DNA of 8,483 nucleotides from Methanoregula sp. (GTDB lineage Archaea; Halobacteriota; Methanomicrobia; Methanomicrobiales; Methanospirillaceae), in the NCBI GenBank assembly GCA_013331015.1, contig DUHF01000027.1:1-8483 (forward strand). Reading direction: 5' to 3'. A program made the translations under genes and the position numbers. Shown here one piece after another: positions 1-5,481 of the stretch. Every line of letters starts with the position of its first letter. Within the stretch, counting starts at the first letter, position 1. A model generated the notes under the pieces. The model made no database searches and had not been told where the DNA came from. It saw only the letters and a list, made by a program, of their open reading frames with translations.

Positions 1-164
1 TGGAGGTATTCGAGAAGGTGGGGACTTGCCTTGACGTACTCCTTGGCATTGGCCGGGAGCATCTTGTAGAGGGCGCTCGATTCGATGTCGGAATAAAAGT
101 CGATGGTGGTATCCAGTACTTCAGGTTTGAACGGCAGGTTGACCGCCATCGAGGGAGAGCCCAT
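1..164 (-). CDS. arlI: Archaellum motor/assembly ATPase ArlI (FlaI), N-terminal 54 codons, runs off left edge
   Basis: This is the start of a gene cut by the window edge. From the ATG at 164 the frame reads MGSPSMAVNLPFKPEVL, and the part that reaches the edge includes LPANAKEYVKASPHLLEYL. That resembles the N-terminal region of FlaI-type secretion ATPases (type II/IV secretion superfamily), which drive both filament assembly and rotation at the cytoplasmic face of the archaellum. The catalytic Walker motifs lie outside the window, so the call rests on this N-terminus and on position directly after arlH, where arlI normally sits. The ATG is 1 nt past the arlH stop. A GAGGG SD core lies 6 nt before it, inside the end of arlH, so the two are probably translationally coupled. 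A second in-frame ATG (149) has no SD and is less likely. Confidence 0.85.
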   Translation of the reverse strand, partial: MGSPSMAVNLPFKPEVLDTTIDFYSDIESSALYKMLPANAKEYVKASPHLLEYL

Positions 165-165
165 A

Positions 166-897
166 TCAGACCCTCGCAAAACTCATGGGGATGACTTTCA
201 TACCATAGCCCGGGTGGACTTCGAAACTGACCAGGTTTCCGGTAGTCTTCCGTGCTCCCCGGACCTTGTTTACTTCCATCACCATCACATATTTATCCCC
301 GACAAGGGCTTTTTTCATGTTCAGGTGTGCATCAGAAATTGATCGTATCCGGACAAGCGTGTCTTCCTCGAACGCGTACGTATGAAGGGTCACAAGAATG
401 GTCTTTCCATGATCGACAAGGGATTTGCAGTTGGTGAAGAATGTCAGGATAGAATCGGTCTCAGCATACTCCGTGAAAAGCGTCAAGGAATCGATGACAA
501 TGACCTGGGATTTGCTTTTCTGGATATGAGCGATAAGCTGGGAGAGAAGACCCGCCATCTCCTCTTTCTTCCACTCAAACCCGACAACGTGCAGCGGGAA
601 GACCTTGATATAGCCCCAGGCAAAATATTCGGAGATGTCAAGGCTCATCGACTCCATCTGTTTGATGAAACTCTTGCTGGTACTCTCGGTAGTGAAAAGG
701 TCTACCGAGAGCCCCTGCTTCATCGCCCCCCACATGATCTGCTGGGTGAGCACGCTTTTGCCGGTATCGTTCTCCCCTTCGATCAGGGTCAGGGATTCAA
801 GGGGGAGGCCATCTGCGATCTTCTTGTCAAGCTCGCTGTTGCCAGTCGAGATGATCTGCCGGTCCTCGCCACCCATCAGATCGGAAATGTTTGCCAA
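166..897 (-). CDS. arlH: Archaellum KaiC-like ATPase ArlH (FlaH), TTG start
   Basis: The 243-aa protein is a RecA/KaiC-fold ATP-binding protein. Walker A is GENDTGKS at residues 41-48 and the Walker B strand is VIVIDS at 132-137 (Asp136), followed by a typical FlaH C-terminal half (VMEVNKVRGARK, about 206-217). In studied archaea FlaH sits on FlaI inside the cytoplasmic ring formed by FlaX or FlaC/D/E, and its nucleotide binding matters for assembly and possibly switching. Length is normal for the family. The chosen start is TTG at 897: a strong SD (GGAGGT, 906-911) sits 8 nt upstream, overlapping the arlF stop. The first internal ATG (codon 8, position 876) has no such SD. The gap to arlF is 6 nt and to arlI 1 nt, so this is part of a tight operon. 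Confidence 0.95.
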   Translation of the reverse strand: MANISDLMGGEDRQIISTGNSELDKKIADGLPLESLTLIEGENDTGKSVLTQQIMWGAMKQGLSVDLFTTESTSKSFIKQMESMSLDISEYFAWGYIKVFPLHVVGFEWKKEEMAGLLSQLIAHIQKSKSQVIVIDSLTLFTEYAETDSILTFFTNCKSLVDHGKTILVTLHTYAFEEDTLVRIRSISDAHLNMKKALVGDKYVMVMEVNKVRGARKTTGNLVSFEVHPGYGMKVIPMSFARV

Positions 898-903
898 ATT
901 TTC

Positions 904-1410
904 CTACCTCCACCCGGTTACCGGAGCTGCAAGCTGGGAATATATGCCATTATTGGTTGTAATCATGACCCAGACCGGATCATTGCTGGAAAAGGTTGCC
1001 ATAATCCATGCTTTTTCCCCGGGATAGAGTTGGTTTGGGGGGTTATAATTGTCATTGATGCGGATCACTGCCCATTTGCCGGCAGACCCGGTCCGGTCGT
1101 TATCGAACGTATAATGCTCGTAATCTGAGTTACTGTTGTCATACGTGAAAACATCGATGTGCCGGAAGTCCGTGATAATCTCATTGCCGGTGTTGGTTAC
1201 GCTAAAATTGAGACCGTTCCCCTCAATGGCAGTCTCGTCTGCATTTATGCGCCAGTCCGTCCTCAGCCGTGCTTCGTTAAGGAGGGTGAGGTCTTTTTGG
1301 GCATTTGCCACCGTTTCTGCCGCAGTCAGGGTTCCCCCGACGAGCAGGTATGCTACCACCACCAGCATAAGAACTCCAATCGCAGCTCCGATAATCTCAG
1401 CAACTGCCAT
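904..1410 (-). CDS. arlF: Archaellum stator protein ArlF (FlaF)
   Basis: The 168-aa protein has one N-terminal transmembrane helix (about residues 5-27, IIGAAIGVLMLVVVAYLLV). An amphipathic stretch follows (AAETVANAQKDLTLLNEARLRTDWRI, described here as residues 30-55), then a beta-rich outer domain. That helix plus 'E-x-V-x-x-AQ ... R-x-x-T' pattern is typical of FlaF, whose soluble domain in Sulfolobus binds the S-layer and, with FlaG, anchors the motor. The order here is G before F, as in crenarchaeal clusters; I assigned F and G by sequence pattern, so a swap of the two names is possible. The start ATG at 1410 has GGTGAT 5 nt upstream and lies 6 nt after the arlG stop. Residues about 112-138 resemble a segment of ArlG (see findings), suggesting the two outer domains are related. 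Confidence 0.82.
   Translation of the reverse strand: MAVAEIIGAAIGVLMLVVVAYLLVGGTLTAAETVANAQKDLTLLNEARLRTDWRINADETAIEGNGLNFSVTNTGNEIITDFRHIDVFTYDNSNSDYEHYTFDNDRTGSAGKWAVIRINDNYNPPNQLYPGEKAWIMATFSSNDPVWVMITTNNGIYSQLAAPVTGWR
906..911 (-). promoter_or_regulatory. Shine-Dalgarno of arlH that fixes a TTG start
   Basis: The minus strand reads TGGAGGTAGGAAAATTTG, with GGAGGT 8 nt before TTG and partly overlapping the arlF stop (TAG at 904-906). The strong match to archaeal anti-SD supports the non-ATG start and suggests coupled translation of arlF and arlH. Confidence 0.75.
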
Positions 1411-1416
1411 GAGTTA

Positions 1417-1929
1417 TCACCGTACCATGAACTCAGTTGAACGCCAGATCCCGTTGGGGAGGGCAAACTGGTAATAGACCATATTTCCGGAACTGGGGAT
1501 TGTCTGGGTTACAGCAACGATTTTGACCGTTTCGCCTGGATCCCAGTATCCGTTATTGTTCAGGTCATACTGTGAATCAAAGACGGCGATCCACTGTCCG
1601 TCTCCAGGATTGCCGCTGGGAATGTTTGTCAAGCGATCGAAATCCCCGACCGCCCCGCAGAATACATCGGAGCGTTCGATCTGCGGTAAGGAGATCCTGG
1701 CACTCCCCACGTTTTTCATCCATATTGTGGCATAGCCGGGACTTCCGGCAACCGCGAATGTGGTGATGATCCGGAAATCGGTGCGGATGCGTTCATCCGA
1801 TTCGTGCGAAGCAGAAGAGAATGTTCCTGCCATAGTGTAAACGATCGGAAAAACCGCATTGACAAGCACACCCGCTGCTATGATCGCGGTTATCAAAAAC
1901 ATCGCGGTAGTGAATGTCTCGGCAGACAT
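1417..1929 (-). CDS. arlG: Archaellum stator protein ArlG (FlaG), with EF-hand-like loop
   Basis: The 170-aa protein begins MSAETFTTAMFLITAIIAAG, a single membrane/archaellin-like helix (about 6-33). It continues with TMAGTFSSASHESDERIRTDFRII, the pattern of FlaG. FlaG is thought to form a short filament tipped by FlaF that links the motor to the S-layer. The outer domain holds DLNNNGYWDPGE at residues 122-133, with Asp122, Asn124, Asn126, Gly127, Asp130 and Glu133 spaced as in calcium-binding EF-hand/dockerin loops. It also has one cysteine (Cys91). The start ATG at 1929 lies 3 nt after the D/E stop; a weak AGGAT is 8 nt upstream, so translation is probably coupled to the upstream gene. The F/G assignment rests on sequence pattern without a search. 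Confidence 0.82.
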   Translation of the reverse strand: MSAETFTTAMFLITAIIAAGVLVNAVFPIVYTMAGTFSSASHESDERIRTDFRIITTFAVAGSPGYATIWMKNVGSARISLPQIERSDVFCGAVGDFDRLTNIPSGNPGDGQWIAVFDSQYDLNNNGYWDPGETVKIVAVTQTIPSSGNMVYYQFALPNGIWRSTEFMVR

Positions 1930-1932
1930 CGA

Positions 1933-2865
1933 TCATATCCTGTCGGGCAGGTTCATCCACTCTTCGTCCTTCTCATTGTTCCGTTGAGGAGATTTCCTCT
2001 CGTTTCGCGACAGAGATGAAAGATCGATGCTCTCCTCAGGGTTTTTCCCGGCGATGCCGGGTTCAGACTGGCGCTGCTCCATCATGACCTCGATCATGTC
2101 ACGGTCAAGCGAAGTATCATTGGGAGACAGGATCCGGTTGAGGGCATAGAGCTCGGCAACGAATTCGTCGGGACCGACTTCATGCTCTTCACCAAGATTG
2201 GCTGGCATGAGCCGCGAGATCTCCCGGATCTCATCGGTGGATTCTTTGGTGATGTAGCCCATTGCCTGGTAGGAGTCGAGCATGATCTCAAGCCGGTCAT
2301 GGCCAAATTTCCGCACAGACTGGTTGGTCCATTTGAAAAGTTTATAGACTTTCTGGAGCCGGAGTTTTTCATTTGCCTGAGCCTGGGGTTGTGAGACAGG
2401 GGCAGTTTTCTGGGGAACCACCATCTGGGCTTTGAGCATGGTGAGCATCTGCTCATCGAGAACCCGTTTCTCTTCCTGCTGGGTGGATGCGGGTTCTGGT
2501 TTCTTCTCACTAGTATCCTTCTTCCCCTCCGTCTCCATCTTTGCCCTGGTCGCATCCATCTGGGATTCCCGGGCATCAAGGGCAGCTTCCCGCGCTTCGA
2601 GTGCGGATTTTTTGGCTTCGCCTACATCAGCCCCGATATCGTCATAGGTCTGAGCCGGGGTTGCCGCAGCAGCCGGTGTACCGGTTGCTGCAAGGGTAAA
2701 CGGGTTTTCCAGTTCATTCATCCGCTCCCGTATGTCCATGAGGAGCCTCTTTATGGATGTCTTGATGAGGTCGACCTCACGCTCCAGGTTCTGGAGCTTC
2801 ACTTCCGGATCATCTTCTGATGCGGCAGTGATGATGTGATCGACCTGCGACTGGTTAACCGCCAT
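1933..2865 (-). CDS. arlD: Archaellum cytoplasmic protein: FlaC-like coiled coil fused to FlaD/E domain
   Basis: The 310-aa soluble protein has no membrane segment. Residues about 20-55 form a coiled coil (LQNLEREVDLIKTSIKRLL), like FlaC. Then come an Ala/Pro linker (57-75), a second charged Ala/Glu helix (81-115), a low-complexity Lys/Glu/Gln/Pro stretch (116-165) and a FlaD/E-type domain at about 166-262 (LFKWTNQSVRKFG... LDSYQAMGYITKES... EFVAELYALNRIL). The tail (263-310) is charged and ends EWMNLPDRI. Proteins with this domain form the ring around FlaH/FlaI and receive the chemotaxis signal through CheF. This is the only such gene between archaellins and arlG, so it may do the work of separate C, D and E proteins, as the fused FlaCE does in haloarchaea; the exact letter is uncertain. 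The start ATG at 2865 has no clear SD but sits very close to a predicted transcription start. Confidence 0.85.
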   Translation of the reverse strand: MAVNQSQVDHIITAASEDDPEVKLQNLEREVDLIKTSIKRLLMDIRERMNELENPFTLAATGTPAAAATPAQTYDDIGADVGEAKKSALEAREAALDARESQMDATRAKMETEGKKDTSEKKPEPASTQQEEKRVLDEQMLTMLKAQMVVPQKTAPVSQPQAQANEKLRLQKVYKLFKWTNQSVRKFGHDRLEIMLDSYQAMGYITKESTDEIREISRLMPANLGEEHEVGPDEFVAELYALNRILSPNDTSLDRDMIEVMMEQRQSEPGIAGKNPEESIDLSSLSRNERKSPQRNNEKDEEWMNLPDRI

Positions 2866-2894
2866 AGAGTATCAGATGGTTATATTACATTTTT

Positions 2895-2904
2895 GATTAA
2901 TAAA
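2895..2904 (-). promoter_or_regulatory. Candidate TATA box of the arlD-G-F-H-I unit
   Basis: The minus strand reads TTTATTAATC, centred about 34 nt before the arlD ATG. With the usual archaeal spacing of about 25 nt from TATA to start, transcription would begin roughly 6-10 nt before the ATG, giving an almost leaderless message. This fits the missing SD. It is inferred from sequence only. Confidence 0.4.
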
Positions 2905-2960
2905 CGTTCGTATCAGAGTAGAGGCTGAAATTTCAATACTTTTAGGTTTTGTTGCGCTTG

Positions 2961-2973
2961 CGGAAGTTTTCCG
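2961..2973. repeat. Short perfect inverted repeat upstream of arlD
   Basis: CGGAA-GTT-TTCCG is a perfect 5-bp inverted repeat with a 3-nt centre, about 60 bp upstream of the candidate arlD TATA box in a spacer without other explanation. It could bind a dimeric regulator, or be chance. Confidence 0.3.
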
Positions 2974-3035
2974 GATAAGGTTTACGATCTGTTCGCGGAC
3001 GAAAGTAACTCACTTCACTCTGGAGAGAAAGACCA

Positions 3036-3049
3036 TTTTGAAAAAAAGG
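3036..3049 (-). terminator. T-run terminator after arlB2
   Basis: Five nucleotides after the arlB2 stop the minus strand reads CCTTTTTTTCAAAATGG, with seven consecutive T. U-tracts without a required hairpin are the usual archaeal intrinsic terminators. It separates the archaellin genes from the downstream machinery genes and may allow partial read-through. Confidence 0.6.
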
Positions 3050-3052
3050 AGA

Positions 3053-3670
3053 TTAATAGATTGCCTGAACCTTGGTCAAGGCTCCGGGCAGAGTGCGGGT
3101 AATGGGAAGAACCGCGCCTACCGCCGGCTGCAGGTTGAAAGAAACCTTTGTATTCACCGTTGCGGTAGAAGGGGTCTGGATTGCAATAACCCAGATCTCG
3201 TTTGGTTCGAGCAGGTTGTTTGTCGTTCCCATTTCATTGATCTTCTGGGCAACACACCACTGTGTGCTTGTTGCTCCAGTTACATCACCAGTAAGCGGGG
3301 TGGATAACGCAGAGCACGCAAGATTTGGTGATGCATTGATACTGGGATTCCTGCCGCCATTGTTGTCATTGTAGGAGATGACCATCTGGTTGAGATCCAT
3401 GGCGGTTCCTCCAGCTGTCAGGGCAACACTCATATTGACATACGAGAGCTTGGTACCGGCATTTGAGATACCCATGACGTTCCCGACAACCTCGAGACTC
3501 GAGCTTGCCTGTGCAACACCCGTGTGTACGGTTGCCTGGGCAGTCTGGGTTGTGAAGAACCCTGCGCCGAGTACGACATACGAGAACACGGCCGCAACGA
3601 CAACGAATGCGATGAGCACAATCGCTGCTTCAAGACCGGTGAATGCATCTTCTGAGTAGATGTTTTTCAT
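3053..3670 (-). CDS. arlB2: Archaellin 2 (flagellin, class III signal peptide)
   Basis: This is a filament subunit of 205 aa from the ATG at 3670. It starts MKNIYSEDA, then the hydrophobic archaellin helix FTGLEAAIVLIAF (about 10-42), with Glu at +5 if cleavage is Ala9|Phe10. The prearchaellin peptidase would cut there, but the residues before the site are acidic (E7, D8) rather than the usual Lys/Arg. The beta domain holds possible N-glycosylation sites NMS (N79) and NAS (N112), and two cysteines (C119, C139) absent from archaellin 1. A GTG 9 nt further upstream lengthens the frame, but it is too close to the GGAG of the SD; the ATG aligns with that of archaellin 1, so I use it. The gene follows archaellin 1 by 14 nt and is followed by a T-run. 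The N-terminal third is almost identical to archaellin 1 at DNA level. Confidence 0.95.
   Translation of the reverse strand: MKNIYSEDAFTGLEAAIVLIAFVVVAAVFSYVVLGAGFFTTQTAQATVHTGVAQASSSLEVVGNVMGISNAGTKLSYVNMSVALTAGGTAMDLNQMVISYNDNNGGRNPSINASPNLACSALSTPLTGDVTGATSTQWCVAQKINEMGTTNNLLEPNEIWVIAIQTPSTATVNTKVSFNLQPAVGAVLPITRTLPGALTKVQAIY
3544..3643. repeat. Direct DNA repeat, copy in arlB2 (partner 4128-4227)
   Basis: This 100-bp stretch encodes the signal-peptide junction and hydrophobic helix of archaellin 2. It matches 4128-4227 in archaellin 1 at 96 of 100 positions, offset 584 bp, including a 57-bp identical run (3572-3628). Identity extends through silent sites while the rest of the genes has diverged strongly. 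Confidence 0.9.
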
Positions 3671-3684
3671 GGTTTTCACTCTCC

Positions 3685-4257
3685 TTAGTAAACCTCATAC
3701 CAGAGTCCCTGGTTCAATGCCGCGGGAATAGTTCTGGAGATGGGAAGCGATGATCCAACCGGGGGTTTCACTTCAATGGTCATCTTGTCATTCACCGTCA
3801 TGTCGGCTGAGGTGAATCCCATGGCGTCGATGTTCAGCGTGACAAGGACCATTTCACGGTTTTCCAGGAGATCTCCGGATGCAATGGTCTTCAGCCATTC
3901 AATAGTAACCTGACTGTCCGTTCCCTGGACGGTGTAGACCTTCTTGGGGGTGCTGACCGTGTAACCAATCTTGGTTACATCAACCGGGTTCCCACCAGCA
4001 CCTAGCTGGAGGTAGAATGAGGCATTGGTTACCGTATCGCCGGCTCCGCCTTCAACCATCACGGGTCCGGATAGTTCAACTGCGGAGGTTGCCTGGCCTA
4101 CAGCAGTGTGTACTGACTCCTGCGCCTTCTGGGTTGTGAAGAACCCGGCGCCTAATACGACATACGAGAACACGGCCGCAACGACAACGAATGCGATGAG
4201 CACAATCGCTGCCTCAAGACCGGTGAACCCGTCTTCATCATGGTGTAAAGATTTCAT
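3685..4257 (-). CDS. arlB1: Archaellin 1 (flagellin, class III signal peptide)
   Basis: This is the first gene of the archaellum locus, a filament subunit of 190 aa. It starts MKSLHHDEDG, followed by FTGLEAAIVLIAF and the rest of the archaellin assembly helix (about 11-43). Cleavage is expected at Gly10|Phe11, with Glu at +5; as in archaellin 2, residues before the site are acidic (D7, E8, D9). The beta domain contains one N-glycosylation site (N78-A-S) and no cysteine. A longer frame from 4284 exists, but a strong SD (GAGGTGA) lies just before the ATG at 4257 and downstream of that longer start, so 4257 is chosen. A good TATA box lies about 70-78 nt upstream. The stop is 14 nt before archaellin 2, whose SD begins right at this stop, so the two form a dicistron and probably build a mixed or alternating filament. 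Confidence 0.95.
   Translation of the reverse strand: MKSLHHDEDGFTGLEAAIVLIAFVVVAAVFSYVVLGAGFFTTQKAQESVHTAVGQATSAVELSGPVMVEGGAGDTVTNASFYLQLGAGGNPVDVTKIGYTVSTPKKVYTVQGTDSQVTIEWLKTIASGDLLENREMVLVTLNIDAMGFTSADMTVNDKMTIEVKPPVGSSLPISRTIPAALNQGLWYEVY
4128..4227. repeat. Direct DNA repeat, copy in arlB1 (partner 3544-3643)
   Basis: This is the second copy of the near-identical 100-bp segment (four mismatches) covering the archaellin N-terminal helix. It marks a tandem duplication, kept similar by gene conversion or by very recent origin of this part. Confidence 0.9.
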
Positions 4258-4261
4258 GGTT

Positions 4262-4268
4262 TCACCTC
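4262..4268 (-). promoter_or_regulatory. Strong Shine-Dalgarno of arlB1
   Basis: GAGGTGA on the minus strand lies 4 nt before the ATG at 4257, an extended match to archaeal anti-SD. It decides the start against the in-frame upstream start at 4284 and fits high expression of the major filament protein. Confidence 0.8.
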
Positions 4269-4326
4269 TTTTTAGAGTGGACACTGGAAGACTCCAGAGC
4301 CCATGTGTGTTAAAAAGCGCTTATTG

Positions 4327-4340
4327 TATTTATAATTTCG
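4327..4340 (-). promoter_or_regulatory. BRE/TATA promoter of the archaellin genes
   Basis: The minus strand reads CGAAATTATAAATA: a purine-rich BRE-like CGAAA followed by a TTATAAATA box, close to the archaeal consensus. Transcription would start near 4304, giving a leader of about 45-50 nt that includes the SD. It is the strongest promoter-like sequence in the window. Confidence 0.65.
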
Positions 4341-4343
4341 TTT

Positions 4344-4355
4344 GGATCCAGATCC
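4344..4355. repeat. Inverted repeat abutting the archaellin promoter
   Basis: GGATC-CA-GATCC is a perfect 5-bp inverted repeat with a 2-nt centre. It lies 4 bp upstream of the BRE/TATA element, a common place for archaeal activator or repressor sites. A regulatory role is inference. Confidence 0.35.
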
Positions 4356-4483
4356 TGGTTTTCACCATTTGTGTATTTTGCGACAAAATTCGAGAGCGAT
4401 ATTGCCATTACCTTACGAAAATCGCCCAGATTCGTATGTCCTCGGGTATCCCAAATTCAGGTATTCTTTGGTAAAAAACAATT

Positions 4484-4516
4484 GATTATATGTCCATCAG
4501 CCGTGTATTTATGTAA
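4484..4516 (+). promoter_or_regulatory. Candidate promoter of the surface-protein gene
   Basis: Two AT-rich boxes precede the ATG at 4542: GATTATAT (4484-4491), which would give a leader of about 25-30 nt, and TATTTATG (about 4506-4513), which would give a near-leaderless message. No strong SD is present before the ATG. Which one works cannot be told from the sequence. The 284-bp spacer 4258-4541 otherwise holds only the divergent archaellin promoter. Confidence 0.35.
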
Positions 4517-4541
4517 CGAACAGGATAGCAGGACACCGGAT

Positions 4542-5405
4542 ATGGATAAGCAGGATGTTTTATATGGGGTACTGGCGCTGGGTATCATCCTTGTTGTTGC
4601 ACTGGTCATCAAACCCATGGCAACCGGGGAGTCCATCGACATCGGCCTCCCGACACCTGCGCCGGTTGAGACGCCGGTTCCTGATGTCCCGGAGCCGAAA
4701 TATACATACGTTATTCCGCAAGAAACCACTGCTGTCATACCTGTAACCTCCGTTCCGACACCCACACCCCGGCCAACCTGGGACCCGGGCATGAGTTCCA
4801 TTGAGTTTGTTGACCCCTCGCAGTATGGAGTGTCGTTCAACCAGTCCCTGCCCGGCGGTACAAGGTTTGACAACACACCTCTCGATACGCGGCTGACAAC
4901 ACTCGGGACAATTACCGGAAGGTACAGCGGTACCTCGCAGACCATCTACATGCCCTATCCCTACTGGGAACTCTGGTATACCGTTGAGCCTTCAGGATCA
5001 CTGGCAGGAAAAGACCAGACCTTGAGCACCAGTACCGTGACCGGGCCAAAACTCAGTGGCATCAAAGGAAGCGGGAGTTCGCAGACCGTTATCCAGGGAT
5101 CCTACTCGGTCACCATCCCGCAGTTTACTGTCCAGGTGATGGACGGGGATGATCCCAACAGGATCGTGAGGACGATCACTCCCCCGGGGGGGATCGATAA
5201 GGATCTCTGGTCAGGTAAAACGGCCGAATCTGAAGGATTTGATACTACAATAAAAATCCCCGACCCACGCCCCTGGAAAGAGCGGTTTTTTGAAGGCGAG
5301 AGGAATTACTTCTTCATCATCAATGCGCAGACCCTGGATTCCTACACCATCGAATTTAGGGTTCCAACCCGGTATCTCGAAAACAGCACTGCAGAATCAT
5401 CCTGA
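4542..5405 (+). CDS. Unrecognised membrane-anchored surface protein with Pro/Thr stalk
   Basis: I do not recognise a family. From the ATG at 4542 the protein has 287 aa. Residues 1-5 are short and charged (MDKQD), then a single hydrophobic helix at about 7-24 (LYGVLALGIILVVALVI) serves as signal anchor. A Pro/Thr/Val-rich stalk follows (36-82, with PTPAPVETPVP and PTPTPRPTW), and then a beta-rich domain of about 200 residues with many aromatic residues (YMPYPYWELWYTVEP at 136-150; FFEGERNYFFIINAQ at 249-263). It probably faces outside the membrane. The open frame continues upstream to 4371, but that part is not hydrophobic, has unrelated composition and overlaps promoter sequence, so the ATG just before the helix is preferred. 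It is transcribed away from the archaellum genes; a link to motility or the cell envelope is possible but unproven. Confidence 0.8.
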   Translation: MDKQDVLYGVLALGIILVVALVIKPMATGESIDIGLPTPAPVETPVPDVPEPKYTYVIPQETTAVIPVTSVPTPTPRPTWDPGMSSIEFVDPSQYGVSFNQSLPGGTRFDNTPLDTRLTTLGTITGRYSGTSQTIYMPYPYWELWYTVEPSGSLAGKDQTLSTSTVTGPKLSGIKGSGSSQTVIQGSYSVTIPQFTVQVMDGDDPNRIVRTITPPGGIDKDLWSGKTAESEGFDTTIKIPDPRPWKERFFEGERNYFFIINAQTLDSYTIEFRVPTRYLENSTAESS

Positions 5406-5421
5406 TAACGGGATAGCGGTT

Positions 5422-5463
5422 ATTGGGCGCAGGTGAAAATCCTTTTTCCCTTACGCCCCCAAT
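5422..5463. terminator. Bidirectional hairpin/T-run between convergent genes
   Basis: ATTGGGCG (5422-5429) can pair with CGCCC-CC-AAT (5454-5463, two bulged C). Between them is a T5 run on the plus strand (5443-5447) whose complement is A5. It occupies the 76-bp gap between two convergent stops, so termination in one or both directions is likely. It is weaker than a textbook terminator. Confidence 0.35.
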
Positions 5464-5481
5464 CAGGAGAAGGAGCCAAAA

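Noticed and set aside
382..1128. Long plus-strand open frame of 248 codons opposite arlH and arlF
   Set aside because: It is antisense to two clear archaellum genes and shows no domain pattern; it is a coding shadow.
4258..4284. Nine-codon N-terminal extension of archaellin 1 starting at 4284
   Set aside because: The strong SD lies inside this extension, just before the ATG at 4257, and the extension would disrupt the normal short class III leader.
4371..4541. Upstream 57-codon extension of the surface-protein frame
   Set aside because: It runs through AT-rich promoter sequence, and a natural signal-anchor start occurs at 4542.
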